64,000 bases of DNA. Source: SXOA01 sp046593355. GTDB lineage: Bacteria > Planctomycetota > Planctomycetia > Pirellulales > Pirellulaceae. The position numbers and the translations under genes were made by a program. Shown piece by piece: positions 46,435-55,135 of this stretch; position 1 is the first letter of the stretch, and each line of letters opens with the position of its first letter. The stretch is from contig JBKJNY010000090.1 of NCBI GenBank assembly GCA_046593355.1, positions 57,936 to 121,935 of the forward strand, given 5' to 3'. The notes under the pieces are model-generated. The model saw nothing but the letters and a program-made list of their open reading frames with translations. It ran no database searches and had not been told where the DNA came from.

Positions 46435-46857
46435 TTAGACTTTCATTACCTGTCGCTGCTGTTCGATCTGCTCCAGTGCATGCATCTGGCCCTTTCCACT
46501 GCCGGGACAAACCGTACAGGTGTATTTCCAATCCGCTTCGGTCTTTACGTTGGAATCCCAGAACGGCCAGGTGCGGCATTGGCGGGGGCGAGCGGAGTAG
46601 ACGGTGCACTTGCGGGCAACCGTATCAAAAAAGACGCAGGCCCCGTCAGAAAACTCCTTCAGGCTCTTGCGGGCACCGACCCGGCGGACGTATTTGTCCT
46701 CGAAGGCTTCGGCATCGCCGTTTTCCACCAGTGCGGCCAGGGCGGCGATTTCCTCGTTGTTTACCCACACGTACCCTGGAGCACCGGTGCAACAATCGCC
46801 GCACTGTGAGCACGTGAATGCGAGCCCTTCGTGATACCAGGGAAGTTCGTCAGCCAT
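46435..46857 (-). CDS. YkgJ-family cysteine-cluster protein
   Basis: 140 aa from ATG 46857 (MADELPWYHEGLAFTCSQCG). The cluster FTCSQCGDCCTG plus later CVFFD, KCTVYSARPRQCRTWPFW match the CxxCxxCC zinc/iron-binding YkgJ (formerly UPF0153) family. The metal is uncertain. The longer open frame upstream reads through a palindrome and is rejected. Confidence 0.9.
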   Translation of the reverse strand: MADELPWYHEGLAFTCSQCGDCCTGAPGYVWVNNEEIAALAALVENGDAEAFEDKYVRRVGARKSLKEFSDGACVFFDTVARKCTVYSARPRQCRTWPFWDSNVKTEADWKYTCTVCPGSGKGQMHALEQIEQQRQVMKV

Positions 46858-46892
46858 GGATGCATCGTAGCGAGCAGCGGCGAACTCCACCA

Positions 46893-46953
46893 CTAACCCG
46901 AAGCGCCAGCGAGGGAGTGCGACGAAGCCTCCCTCGCTGGCGCATCGGGTTAG
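46893..46953. repeat. Palindrome CTAACCCGAAGCGCCAGCGA (family A relative)
   Basis: About 27-base arms, nearly perfect, between the divergent YkgJ-like and DUF1080 genes. The core GAAGCGCCAGCGAGGGA resembles the family A arm GAAGCGCAAGCGAAGGA. Confidence 0.85.
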
Positions 46954-47035
46954 TAGCTTCACCCGTTTCGGACCCACCGCGAAACCGGCTACAATTCGGG
47001 CTGCCCAACTCTCCCACCCTTGAACGGAGCCCACC

Positions 47036-47749
47036 ATGAAACGCCTGCTGCTGCTTCCCGCGGTTCTCCTCTCTCTGTTTGCTCTTGTCTCCGCCGCCAC
47101 TGCCGAAGAAAAAGCCCAGAATAAACCGCCGGAAGGTTTCACCGCAGTCTTTAACGGCAAAGACCTGAGCGGCTGGAAAGGGCTTGTCGGCAATCCCAAG
47201 TCCCGCAAGGAAATGAAGTCCGAGGATCTCGCCAAGGCTCAGGAAGCGGCGGACAGGAAGGCCCACGAGCATTGGAAGGCGGAAGATGGCGTACTGGTCT
47301 TCGACGGCAAGGGGGACAGCCTCTGCACCGCCAAGGATTACGGCGATTTTGAGTTCTACTGCGACTGGAAGATCAAGCCCAAGGGGGACAGCGGCATCTA
47401 CCTTCGTGGCATTCCCCAAGTGCAGATTTGGGATCCTTCCGACGAAGCCCAAAAGCCCAACGGTGCCGACAAGGGCTCCGGCAGCCTGTGGAATAACCAA
47501 AAGAACCCCCGCTTCCCCGACGTGAAGGCGGACAATCCCATCGGCGAATGGAACACGTTTCATATCACCATGGTCGGCGACAAGGTCACCATCCTGCTCA
47601 ACGGCAAGAAGGTTGTGAACAACGTCACGCTAGAAAACTACTGGGAAAAAGACAAACCTTGCTACCCCACCGGCCAAATCGAGCTGCAAAACCACGGCAA
47701 CACGCTCTACTTCCGCAACATCTACATCAAGGAACTGCCGGCGAAGTAA
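47036..47749 (+). CDS. DUF1080 (3-keto-disaccharide hydrolase-type) secreted protein
   Basis: 237 aa with signal peptide (MKRLLLLPAVLLSLFALVSA). Concanavalin-like DUF1080 fold: FTAVFNGKDLSGWKG, WKAEDGVLVFDGKG, DFEFYCDWKIKPKGDSGIYL and the final GQIELQNHGNTLYFRNIYIK. Members cleave 3-keto-glycosides or bind sugars. Single gene; a family A arm begins 12 bases after its stop. Confidence 0.93.
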   Translation: MKRLLLLPAVLLSLFALVSAATAEEKAQNKPPEGFTAVFNGKDLSGWKGLVGNPKSRKEMKSEDLAKAQEAADRKAHEHWKAEDGVLVFDGKGDSLCTAKDYGDFEFYCDWKIKPKGDSGIYLRGIPQVQIWDPSDEAQKPNGADKGSGSLWNNQKNPRFPDVKADNPIGEWNTFHITMVGDKVTILLNGKKVVNNVTLENYWEKDKPCYPTGQIELQNHGNTLYFRNIYIKELPAK

Positions 47750-47761
47750 GGTGACTGGGCA

Positions 47762-47811
47762 ATACCAGCCTGAAGCGCAAGCGAAGGAAAACGCTGCTCA
47801 CGTGCAATCGC
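47762..47811. repeat. Family A arm, copy 4 left
   Basis: TACCAGCCTGAAGCGCAAGC, then GAAGGAAAACGCTGCTCA. No matching inverted arm follows within 100 bases; the next one is at 48108-48152, across the small membrane gene. Confidence 0.8.
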
Positions 47812-48024
47812 ATGGGTGACATACGTGAACTAGTTTTGGCCTCAGTGATACTAGCTACAGCATTTGTCGTCGCATTTTTTGTCGTCGACAATGTTCCATT
47901 CTTTGCGACGCAATCTGCAATTGTCAAAGTTTTCCTTTGCTTCGTATTTTCAATCGCTTTGTTCATAGTCATGGTATTCTTGTGGGCATTCTTGAAACGG
48001 CTCGTTCACCGAAAGCAGGATTAA
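47812..48024 (+). CDS. Small two-helix membrane protein in AT-rich insert
   Basis: 70 aa: two membrane helices (LVLASVILATAFVVAFFVVD; IVKVFLCFVFSIALFIVMVF) and a basic tail LKRLVHRKQD. By my count the gene is 42% GC, against about 60% around it. A short hairpin (GGTCAC/GTGACC) lies 10 bases after the stop. The gene is framed by inverted family A arms. No family recognised; it may be a small stress or toxin-like peptide, but this is guesswork. Confidence 0.6.
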   Translation: MGDIRELVLASVILATAFVVAFFVVDNVPFFATQSAIVKVFLCFVFSIALFIVMVFLWAFLKRLVHRKQD

Positions 48025-48107
48025 GAGTTATCGGGTCACGAAGGGTGACCTGAAAAGACCTCGGAGTTGGCTATTTGCAGGAGTCTATTGCGAAGCTTCC
48101 TGAATCC

Positions 48108-48152
48108 GCTGGCCGCGCTGTCCTTCGCTTGCGTGTCAGGCTTGTGTAATCA
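48108..48152. repeat. Family A arm, copy 4 right
   Basis: CGCGCTGTCCTTCGCTTGCG, then TGTCAGGCTTGTGT, inverted relative to the arm at 47762. Its inner flank (GGCCGCGCTG) matches that of copy 3. Confidence 0.8.
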
Positions 48153-48179
48153 GAGGCGGGAACGGGGTTATAACCAGCC

Positions 48180-48929
48180 ATGTCCGCGGAAAAGTCGCTA
48201 GCAATCGTCCTGCGGACCATCGAGTTCAGTGAAACGAGCGTGGTGGCCACGCTGTTCACCGAGAAGTTCGGCAAGATTAGCGCTTTGGCCAAGGGTGCCC
48301 GCCGCCCCAAGGGGCCGTTCGAGTCTGCTCTTGACCTCCTGGCGGTCGTTCGCATAGTGTTCCTCCACAAATCGTCCGACGCCCTGGACCTGCTGACCGA
48401 GGCCAAACTTGAGCGGAGGTTCCGCGCGGCGGCTCGCGATTTGTCCCGGCTCTACGCGGGTTACTACGTGGCCGAGTTGCTCACCGAACTGACCGACGAA
48501 GGCGACCCGCACGCGGAGCTCTTCTCCGCCGCGGACGCCGCGCTCCTCAGGCTCGATAGCGATGCCCCCGTGGCCCCGACGGTGCTGGATTTTGAGCTCA
48601 CCGCCCTGCGGCTGCTCGGGCATTTGCCCAGCCTGCACGACTGCGTGGGCTGCGGCAATCGGGTGGAGGCGGCCGCGCGAGTTGCGTTCGGGCTGGTGGT
48701 CGGAGGAGTTCTCTGCTCCAACTGCCGTCCCGGACAGCGGCAGGTCGTCAGCATTAGCGCCCCGGCGCTGGTGGCGATGCGGAAGCTGACGGAATTAAAC
48801 GAAAATGCGGAATCGACGGATTTGGAACCGAAAGTGAGCGGCGAGCTGCGGGGGATCCTCAGCAGCTACCTCGCCCACCTCCTCGGCCACAAGCCGAAGA
48901 TGCATGATTATTTGAAAACGCTGGCCTGA
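48180..48929 (+). CDS. recO: DNA repair protein RecO
   Basis: 249 aa. N-terminal OB fold (LAIVLRTIEFSETSVVATLF, KISALAKGARRPKG) and C-terminal zinc site C155, C158, C179, C182 (CVGC...CSNC). RecO works with RecR to load RecA at gaps in the RecF pathway. It opens a long co-directional run; a family B repeat follows 15 bases after the stop. Confidence 0.95.
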   Translation: MSAEKSLAIVLRTIEFSETSVVATLFTEKFGKISALAKGARRPKGPFESALDLLAVVRIVFLHKSSDALDLLTEAKLERRFRAAARDLSRLYAGYYVAELLTELTDEGDPHAELFSAADAALLRLDSDAPVAPTVLDFELTALRLLGHLPSLHDCVGCGNRVEAAARVAFGLVVGGVLCSNCRPGQRQVVSISAPALVAMRKLTELNENAESTDLEPKVSGELRGILSSYLAHLLGHKPKMHDYLKTLA

Positions 48930-48944
48930 TTGCCCGAAAATATA

Positions 48945-49015
48945 TAGTAGCCTGCACACTCCGTGTGCAGGCCTGCGTTCCTGAAACACGGCGCTCACGG
49001 AGTGAGCGGACTACT
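48945..49015. repeat. Family B palindromic repeat, copy 2
   Basis: TAGTAG, CTGCACACTCCGTGTGCAG, a 12-base extra centre, GCTCACGGAGTGAGC, CTACT. Between recO and the BamD-like gene. Confidence 0.9.
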
Positions 49016-49032
49016 TTCACCTGAGGACACGG

Positions 49033-50322
49033 ATGTCCGGCCGAAAGCTCAACCACCGCAGCCTGCTCCTCGCCGCTTTCGCGGTGCTGACTCTCGCCAC
49101 CGGCTGCCGGCTGTTCCGGCCGAATGCGGCTGCGCCCAAGGGCGAAAGCTCTCCTTCCGACATCAGCCAGGCATCCTTTGAAGCCGACGAAGGGGAGCCC
49201 AGCAAGGGTTTCGGCCTGGAAGACCTCTACCCGGATAATCTCGGCAAGACCGTCAAGCGCGTGGTCAGCGAGCCTCCCAACAAAAAAGAAGCCAAGAAAT
49301 CCTTCGACGACGCCGACGCCATTTTTCGCCAGGCCAACGCCCTCCCTGTGGGCGACGAGCGGCAGAAGCTGTTCCTCGAAGCCGCCCGCAAATTTCTGAT
49401 TGCCGCCGAAAGATTCCCCAACTCGGCCCTGGAGCAGGAGAGCCTGTACATGTCGGGGGAAGCCTACTTCCAAGCCGACTACTACTGGGAATCCAACCGC
49501 TCCTACGAGAGACTCATCAAGGCCTACCCCAACAATCGCTACCTGGATGAAGTGGAGAAGCGCCGCTACGCCATCGCCAAATATTGGCTGGACGTCAGTA
49601 AGAAATCGGAAGAGTCAATCTACTCCGTCAACCTCTTTGACCAGGAACGTCCCTTGCGCGATACCAAGGGGCACGGGCTCCGCATCTTCGGCAAAATGCG
49701 GACGCTGGATGACCCCGGCGGCCGCCTGGCGGACGATGCCACGTTGGCCCTTGCCAACGAAGCCTTCGCCGCCGGCAAGTTCTACAAGGCGGACGAGTAT
49801 TACACCGACCTGCGGAAGATGTACCCCGACAGCGAGCACCAGTTCCTGGCCAACTTCCTGGGGCTCAAGGCCAAAATGAAATGCTACATCGGGCCGGAGT
49901 ACTCCGTCTCCGCGCTGGACGAGGGGGAGAAGCTGATCAAGCACATGTGGCGGGCCTATCCGCAAGAGTCGGAGAAGGAGCGGGAATACCTGGAGCGGGC
50001 CGCGGCCGAGATTCGTTATCGCAAGGCGGAAAAGCTCCAACACTGGGCCCAATACTACGACCGCCGCAAGGAGTACCGGGCAGCCGGCCATTACTACGCA
50101 CGAGTTGCCAAGGAATACGACGACACCCAGTTCGCTCAGCGAGCCAGCTCGCGCCTCGGCGAGATTGAAGGGCTCCCTCCGGTCCCGGGACAGATGTTTG
50201 AGTCCCTCGTCAAGCTCATCCCCACCAGCGACAAAATTCAACCGATGGTCGATGCCGCCAAGAAGAAAACCCCTGGCGACGACGGCGAGGCCACCGCCCG
50301 CACCGCCTCGCACGAACAGTAG
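49033..50322 (+). CDS. BamD-like outer-membrane assembly lipoprotein (TPR)
   Basis: 429 aa. Lipobox TLATGC (Cys near 25). TPR-like helices start at about 95 (IFRQANALPVGDERQKLFLE; AAERFPNSALEQESLYMSGE; YERLIKAYPNNRYLDEVEKR) and continue in the second half, as in BamD/YfiO. It is much longer than Escherichia coli BamD (about 245 aa) with a long C-terminal part. Likely part of the barrel assembly machinery. The LptE-like gene follows 19 bases later. Confidence 0.8.
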   Translation: MSGRKLNHRSLLLAAFAVLTLATGCRLFRPNAAAPKGESSPSDISQASFEADEGEPSKGFGLEDLYPDNLGKTVKRVVSEPPNKKEAKKSFDDADAIFRQANALPVGDERQKLFLEAARKFLIAAERFPNSALEQESLYMSGEAYFQADYYWESNRSYERLIKAYPNNRYLDEVEKRRYAIAKYWLDVSKKSEESIYSVNLFDQERPLRDTKGHGLRIFGKMRTLDDPGGRLADDATLALANEAFAAGKFYKADEYYTDLRKMYPDSEHQFLANFLGLKAKMKCYIGPEYSVSALDEGEKLIKHMWRAYPQESEKEREYLERAAAEIRYRKAEKLQHWAQYYDRRKEYRAAGHYYARVAKEYDDTQFAQRASSRLGEIEGLPPVPGQMFESLVKLIPTSDKIQPMVDAAKKKTPGDDGEATARTASHEQ

Positions 50323-50341
50323 GCTGTCGCAAGCATACCCA

Positions 50342-50998
50342 ATGTCCCTATCCATGATGGCCCCCTACTCTCAATCCTTGACGACGTTCCAGCGGCGGAA
50401 ATTTGCTTGCGTTCGCTTGCTTTCCGCACTTTGCACTCTGCACTTTGCACTTTGCACTCTCACCCTCCCCGGCTGCGCCGGCGGCTGGCAGGTCGGCAAT
50501 CGCTCGCTCTACCGCCCGGACATCGCCACCGTGCATGTGCCGGTCGTCCAGTCCGATAGCTACCGCCGCCATCTTGGTGAGCGTCTGACGGAAATGATCG
50601 TTAAGGAGGTGGAGCTCAAGACGCCGTACAAAGTCGTCGATGCCGATTCGGCTGACAGCGTACTGGCGGTGCGTATCGCCTCCGAGAGCAAACGGGTTCT
50701 TTCCGAAACCCGCAATGATGATGTGCGAGATGCCGAGACTGATTTCTTCGTCCAGATGAGCTGGGCCGACCGCCGCGGCGACCTCATCTCCGGCGGCGGG
50801 CGCATCCCCTTCGCGCCGCTGCTGGTCAACATCAGCCAGCAGGCCAACTTCGTCCCCGAGGGTGGCCAGTCCCTCACCACCGCCCAGCAAGAAGCCCTGC
50901 AGCGCCTGGCGGAGCAGATTGTTGGCCAGATGGAACGCGACGTTCTCGCCGGCTGCCAAACGCCGGCCGCCCCGCCGTACTATGAGCCGGGACAGTAG
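50342..50998 (+). CDS. LptE-like lipoprotein
   Basis: 218 aa from ATG 50342; ATG at 50354 is an alternative. Signal region ends LTLPGC (Cys near 46). The mature part YRRHLGERLTEMIVKEVELK, DADSADSVLAVRIASE and FFVQMSWADRRGDLISGGG matches the LptE fold, a plug of the LptD LPS translocon. The signal core (RLLSALCTLHFALCTLTLPG) is encoded by a heptanucleotide tandem repeat. Confidence 0.8.
   Translation: MSLSMMAPYSQSLTTFQRRKFACVRLLSALCTLHFALCTLTLPGCAGGWQVGNRSLYRPDIATVHVPVVQSDSYRRHLGERLTEMIVKEVELKTPYKVVDADSADSVLAVRIASESKRVLSETRNDDVRDAETDFFVQMSWADRRGDLISGGGRIPFAPLLVNISQQANFVPEGGQSLTTAQQEALQRLAEQIVGQMERDVLAGCQTPAAPPYYEPGQ
50426..50460 (+). repeat. Heptanucleotide tandem repeat (GCACTTT/GCACTCT) x 5
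   Basis: Five 7-base units within the signal-peptide codons of the LptE-like gene. Because 7 is not a multiple of 3, gain or loss of one unit would shift the frame. Confidence 0.9.
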
Positions 50999-51004
50999 GC
51001 CGGC

Positions 51005-51130
51005 AAGGTAGGCCGTCTCTCCGAGACGTGCCAGGAGTTGACATCGCCCCGCGCGAGAAGTTCTTTCGCGAAAAGTCCATCGCGAGCGGCAATGCGTGTT
51101 CCCGACCGTCTCGGAGAGACGGCCTACCTT
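51005..51130. repeat. Palindrome AAGGTAGGCCGTCTCTCCGA
   Basis: Perfect 24-base arms AAGGTAGGCCGTCTC...GAGACGGCCTACCTT with a 78-base centre. It sits between the LptE-like gene and ispA, ending 15 bases before the ispA start. Confidence 0.9.
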
Positions 51131-51145
51131 CTGTACAATCTCGGC

Positions 51146-52042
51146 ATGGCCTCCTCCAGCGACTTCGACCTCTCCGCCCACTCCCAGACATTGCGGCAAG
51201 AGGTCGAGGAAGCACTCGCGCGGTACGCCCAGTACGACGCCGATTGCCCCGAGCAGCTCGCCGCGGCCATTCGCCATAGCCTGCTTGCGCCGTGCAAACG
51301 GCTGCGGCCGTTGCTGGTGTTAATGGCCTGCAAGGCTTGCGGTTATGACCGGGCGGCCGCTCTGCCGGCGGCCTGTGCGGTGGAAATGATTCACACCTAT
51401 TCCTTGATTCACGATGACCTGCCGGCGATGGACGACGACGACATGCGCCGCGGCCGGCCAAGCTGCCATGCAAAATTTGGTGAGGCGACCGCCATCCTGG
51501 CCGGAGACGCTCTGCTGGCTCAGGCTTTTGAGGTGCTGGCTGAGGACGTGAAACCGCCGGACATTGCCGCACACTGCTGCGGGGAGCTAGCTCGGGCCGC
51601 CGGAGCCTCCAATCTGGTAGGCGGGCAAGAAGATGACCTGCGGAACGAATTCGCGGGTGGGGGAACCGAGGATTTGGAACGTATTCACCGTCGCAAAACG
51701 GGGGCGATGATTCGCGTTTCGCTCCGATTAGGCGGTATAATTGGCCGAGGCTCCCCAAAACAAATCACCGCCTTGGATGGGTACGGAGAGCGGCTGGGCT
51801 TGGCCTTTCAGATTGTGGATGACCTCCTCGATTTGCGGGGGGATACGAGTACGATGGGTAAGAAGACCGGCAAGGACTCCGGCCGCGGTAAGCTCACCTT
51901 TCCCGCCCTGCTGGGAGAGGCCGAAAGCCGCCGCCGGGCGGAGGTGCTTGTGGCCGCCGCCTGCCTGGCCTTGCTTCCCTTTGGCCCGCTCGGTCAGCCG
52001 CTGGATGCGTTGGCTCATTACGTCCTGGAACGAAATCATTAA
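51146..52042 (+). CDS. ispA: Farnesyl/geranyl diphosphate synthase
   Basis: 298 aa from ATG 51146; an open frame upstream translates the palindrome and is rejected. First Asp-rich motif DDLPAMDDDD (90-99), second DDLLD (225-229), plus GKKTGKDSGRGKLTFP. Adds isopentenyl diphosphate to make C15/C20 prenyl diphosphates. With dxs next, it forms an isoprenoid pair. ispA is chosen over ispB by size and motif, but chain length is not certain. Confidence 0.92.
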   Translation: MASSSDFDLSAHSQTLRQEVEEALARYAQYDADCPEQLAAAIRHSLLAPCKRLRPLLVLMACKACGYDRAAALPAACAVEMIHTYSLIHDDLPAMDDDDMRRGRPSCHAKFGEATAILAGDALLAQAFEVLAEDVKPPDIAAHCCGELARAAGASNLVGGQEDDLRNEFAGGGTEDLERIHRRKTGAMIRVSLRLGGIIGRGSPKQITALDGYGERLGLAFQIVDDLLDLRGDTSTMGKKTGKDSGRGKLTFPALLGEAESRRRAEVLVAAACLALLPFGPLGQPLDALAHYVLERNH

Positions 52043-52045
52043 ATT

Positions 52046-52101
52046 CGTAGCCAGCACACTCCGTGTGCTGGCATGTCCGCACACGGAGTGTGCGGACTAC
52101 T
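52046..52101. repeat. Family B palindromic repeat, copy 3
   Basis: CGTAG, CCAGCACACTCCGTGTGCTGG, ATGT, CCGCACACGGAGTGTGCGG, ACTACT. It starts 3 bases after the ispA stop and ends 7 bases before the dxs start. Both hairpins are of the CACAC type here. Confidence 0.9.
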
Positions 52102-52108
52102 TAAGTCT

Positions 52109-54019
52109 ATGCACAAGCTCCTTTCCAAGCTCGAATCCGCTGCCGACCTGCACGGCATGAACAATCCTCAGCTCACCGAGCTGGCGGCGGAGATTCGAGA
52201 TGTGCTCTGCAATCTGCTCAGCGAGCGAACCGCTCATTTCGCTTCCAACCTCGGCGTCGTGGAGCTTTGCCTGGCTCTGCACAACGTCTTCGACTTCCGC
52301 CGCGACCGCCTCATCTGGGACACCGGCCATCAGATTTATCCGCACAAGCTGGTGACCGGCCGCTACCACGAGTTCCGCACCATTCGCACCAAGGGGGGCC
52401 TGATGGGCTACCCCAACCCGCACGAGAGCGAGTACGACCTGTTCATGACCGGCCACGCCGGCAGCAGCGTCTCCACCGTGTTTGGCATCAAAAGCGGCGA
52501 CGACCTGCTGGGCGAAACCAGCCGCAAGGCGGTGGCGGTGATTGGGGACGGTGCTTTCCCCTCCGGCATCGTCTACGAGGCGCTCAACAACGCCGGCGGA
52601 ATGAGGAAGGATCTGCTGGTCATTCTCAACGACAACAAGATGTCCATCTGTCCGCGCGTCGGCGGCATGGCGAGCTATCTCGACAAGCTCCGCACTTACC
52701 AGGTCTACACGGGCATGAAGACCGAGGTGCAGCGCATCCTCAGCAGCATCCCCCTCCTCGGCGACCCCGTCGAGCACTTCCTGGCCCAAATCAAAGAAGG
52801 GGTCAAAGCCGGTCTGCACGGCGGTATGCTCTTTGAAGAACTGGGCTTCCGCTACTTCGGTCCCATCGACGGCCACAACATCGCCATCCTGCGGAAGTAC
52901 CTGCAGATGGTGAAGGACCTGAAAGGGCCCATCCTGCTGCACGTCGTCACCGAAAAAGGGCACGGCTTTCAACCCGCGGCGGCAGACCCCGTCTTCTTCC
53001 ACACGCCGCCGGCCTTTGTGCAAGAGAACGGCTGCGCGGTGCCGAAAAAATCCGGCTCCGCCAGGGCCTACACGCAAATCGTCAGCGAGGCGATCCGCGA
53101 CCAACTGCTGAAGAACCCGCGCGTCACCGTCCTCACCGCGGCCATGTGCCAGGGGAACAAGCTGGAGGTGATACGGGACGAATTCCCGGACCGCTTCTTC
53201 GACGTCGGCATCTGCGAGTCGCACGCCGTCGCCTTCGCCGCCGGCCAGGCCAAAGCGGGCCTCCGCCCCATTGTCGATATCTACAGCACGTTCCTGCAGC
53301 GGAGCTATGACCAGATTTTCCAGGAAGTCGCCCTGCAAAACTTGCCGGTCACCTTCACGCTGGACCGCGCGGGCCTGGCTGGCCCCGACGGCCCCACCCA
53401 CCACGGCGTGTTCGACATGGGCTACCTGCGGGTCTTCCCGAACCTGGTCGTCATGGCACCGGGCGATGCTCACGACGCCCCCGCGATGCTTGAATTGGCT
53501 CTCCGTCATAACGGCCCATGCAGCATCCGCTATCCCAAGGCCAACGCGGAAACCATCGGCGGAGAGCGCTCACCGCTGGAACTCGGCAAAGCAGAGACGT
53601 TCCACTTCGGCCGTGACGGCATGATTGTCTGCTGCGGCACGCTGCTGGGCGATTGCCTCCGTGCCGCCGAAAAGCTCCGGGAAGAGGGACTCGATGTCGG
53701 CGTTGTCAACGCCCGCTTTGTGAAACCGCTCGACCGCGAGATGGTCGAGCGCTCGCTCCGCGAAGCCAGCTTCGTAGTCACCGTGGAAGAGGGCTGCCTG
53801 ATGGGTGGCTTCGGCAGCGCCTTCCTGGAAACCGCCTGCGAGCTGGGCCTCGACACCAGCCGCGTCCACCGCCTGGGCATTCCCGACCGCTTCATCGAAC
53901 ACGCCGAGCGTAGCGAGCTCCTGGCCGACCTGCGGCTGGACACCAAAGGCATCCTCCAAACCTGTAGCGACCTGGCGGAACGGCTGGGGATTGAACGCAG
54001 CGCGGCGGTGAATGTCTGA
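52109..54019 (+). CDS. dxs: 1-deoxy-D-xylulose-5-phosphate synthase
   Basis: 636 aa from ATG 52109; translation upstream comes from the repeat. TPP motif GDG (146-148) ... NN ... ILNDNK (N174, N176), HFASNLGVVEL (H43), DTGHQIYPHKL (71-81), Glu in GICESHA, and GLAGPDGPTHHG for the pyrimidine/C-terminal domains. First enzyme of the non-mevalonate isoprenoid pathway: pyruvate plus glyceraldehyde 3-phosphate. Confidence 0.97.
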   Translation: MHKLLSKLESAADLHGMNNPQLTELAAEIRDVLCNLLSERTAHFASNLGVVELCLALHNVFDFRRDRLIWDTGHQIYPHKLVTGRYHEFRTIRTKGGLMGYPNPHESEYDLFMTGHAGSSVSTVFGIKSGDDLLGETSRKAVAVIGDGAFPSGIVYEALNNAGGMRKDLLVILNDNKMSICPRVGGMASYLDKLRTYQVYTGMKTEVQRILSSIPLLGDPVEHFLAQIKEGVKAGLHGGMLFEELGFRYFGPIDGHNIAILRKYLQMVKDLKGPILLHVVTEKGHGFQPAAADPVFFHTPPAFVQENGCAVPKKSGSARAYTQIVSEAIRDQLLKNPRVTVLTAAMCQGNKLEVIRDEFPDRFFDVGICESHAVAFAAGQAKAGLRPIVDIYSTFLQRSYDQIFQEVALQNLPVTFTLDRAGLAGPDGPTHHGVFDMGYLRVFPNLVVMAPGDAHDAPAMLELALRHNGPCSIRYPKANAETIGGERSPLELGKAETFHFGRDGMIVCCGTLLGDCLRAAEKLREEGLDVGVVNARFVKPLDREMVERSLREASFVVTVEEGCLMGGFGSAFLETACELGLDTSRVHRLGIPDRFIEHAERSELLADLRLDTKGILQTCSDLAERLGIERSAAVNV

Positions 54020-54045
54020 ACGGACACTGCAGACGCAACCCTTCT

Positions 54046-54243
54046 TTGCAGGCCCGAAGGGCCGACCCTACGGTAGCCCAGGGCGCAGCCCTGGGTAACA
54101 ATGCAATTATTCACGAAAGCCCCAAAGGGGCGCGATAATAGACGGTCCGCGAATATTACTTCGCCCCTTCAGGGCTGCCGTGAATTTTCGCCGTGAAACC
54201 CAGGGCTGCGCCCTGGGCTAACGTATCACGGCCCTTCGGGCCT
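54046..54243. repeat. Nested palindromes (GGCCCGAAGGGCC and CCCAGGGCGCAGCCCTGGG)
   Basis: Outer GGCCCGAAGGGCC / GGCCCTTCGGGCC, next CCCAGGGCGCAGCCCTGGG / CCCAGGGCTGCGCCCTGGG, inner CCCCAAAGGGGCG / CGCCCCTTCAGGG. The whole 200-base unit is roughly self-complementary and fills the dxs-nadK gap. Confidence 0.85.
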
Positions 54244-54259
54244 AAACGCCGCGTGCTCA

Positions 54260-55135
54260 ATGACAACTGCCGCCTGGGCCACTCCCAAAACCAATCGCCC
54301 CCCGCGCGTCCTGCTGCTCGGCTCCGGCATGAGGGCCAACGTCATTCCTGAAGCGGAGCGTCTCCGCCCCCTCATCGAGCAGCATGTTGAAATCGTGCTA
54401 ACCGATTTCGAGTTCAAAGAAGACCTCTCACAGACCCCTGCGGACTTCGCCATCGTCCTTGGCGGCGACGGCTCCATCCTCCGCGCTGCCCGGCAGATGT
54501 GCAATCGCCAACTGCCCGTGCTGGGGGTCAACCTTGGCAAACTCGGCTTCCTGGCCGATGTCAGCCCCCAGGATCTCAGCGAAGTGCTGGCGGCTGTTGC
54601 TAGCGGCGACTGCCGGATTGATGAGCATCTGATGTTCACAGCCTCGGTCCGCCGGGGCGAAACGGTGCTGGCGGAGCAGCTCGGGCTCAACGAGACGGTC
54701 ATCACGGCGGGGCCGCCGCACTCCATTCTCACCGTGCAACTTTACGTTGACGCGGTGCTGGTGACTACCTATAGTTGCGACGGCCTGATTATCAGCACGC
54801 CGGTCGGCTCGACGGCTTACAACCTGTCGGCCGGCGGACCGATCCTCCGCAAGACGCTGGAGGCCTTCGCCATCACCGCGGTCAGCCCGCATGCGCTGAC
54901 CGTCCGGCCGGTGGTCGATACGGCCGACCGGGTCTACGAGATGGTGGTCCCCGAGCCCAACGAAGGGACGGCGGTCATGGTCGACGGCCGCCTTCTCGCC
55001 CGCGTCACCGCGGAAGACCGGGTGCGGGTGGAGCGGGCCCCGCAGCGGTTCCAGATGATTGAAGTCCGCGGCCAGAACTACTACCGCACCCTCCGCGACA
55101 AGCTCGGTTGGGCGGGAAATTTGTATAAGACATAG
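54260..55135 (+). CDS. nadK: NAD kinase
   Basis: 291 aa. GGDG at 68-71 (IVLGGDGSILRAAR), NLGKLGFLADV, the NE-type motif (LNETVI) and SCDGLIISTPVGSTAYNLSAGGP. It phosphorylates NAD to NADP. The TAG stop at 55133 is also the first triplet of a family B repeat. Confidence 0.96.
   Translation: MTTAAWATPKTNRPPRVLLLGSGMRANVIPEAERLRPLIEQHVEIVLTDFEFKEDLSQTPADFAIVLGGDGSILRAARQMCNRQLPVLGVNLGKLGFLADVSPQDLSEVLAAVASGDCRIDEHLMFTASVRRGETVLAEQLGLNETVITAGPPHSILTVQLYVDAVLVTTYSCDGLIISTPVGSTAYNLSAGGPILRKTLEAFAITAVSPHALTVRPVVDTADRVYEMVVPEPNEGTAVMVDGRLLARVTAEDRVRVERAPQRFQMIEVRGQNYYRTLRDKLGWAGNLYKT

Noticed and set aside
52097..53509. 470-codon minus-strand frame across dxs
   Set aside because: Antisense shadow of dxs with no family resemblance.
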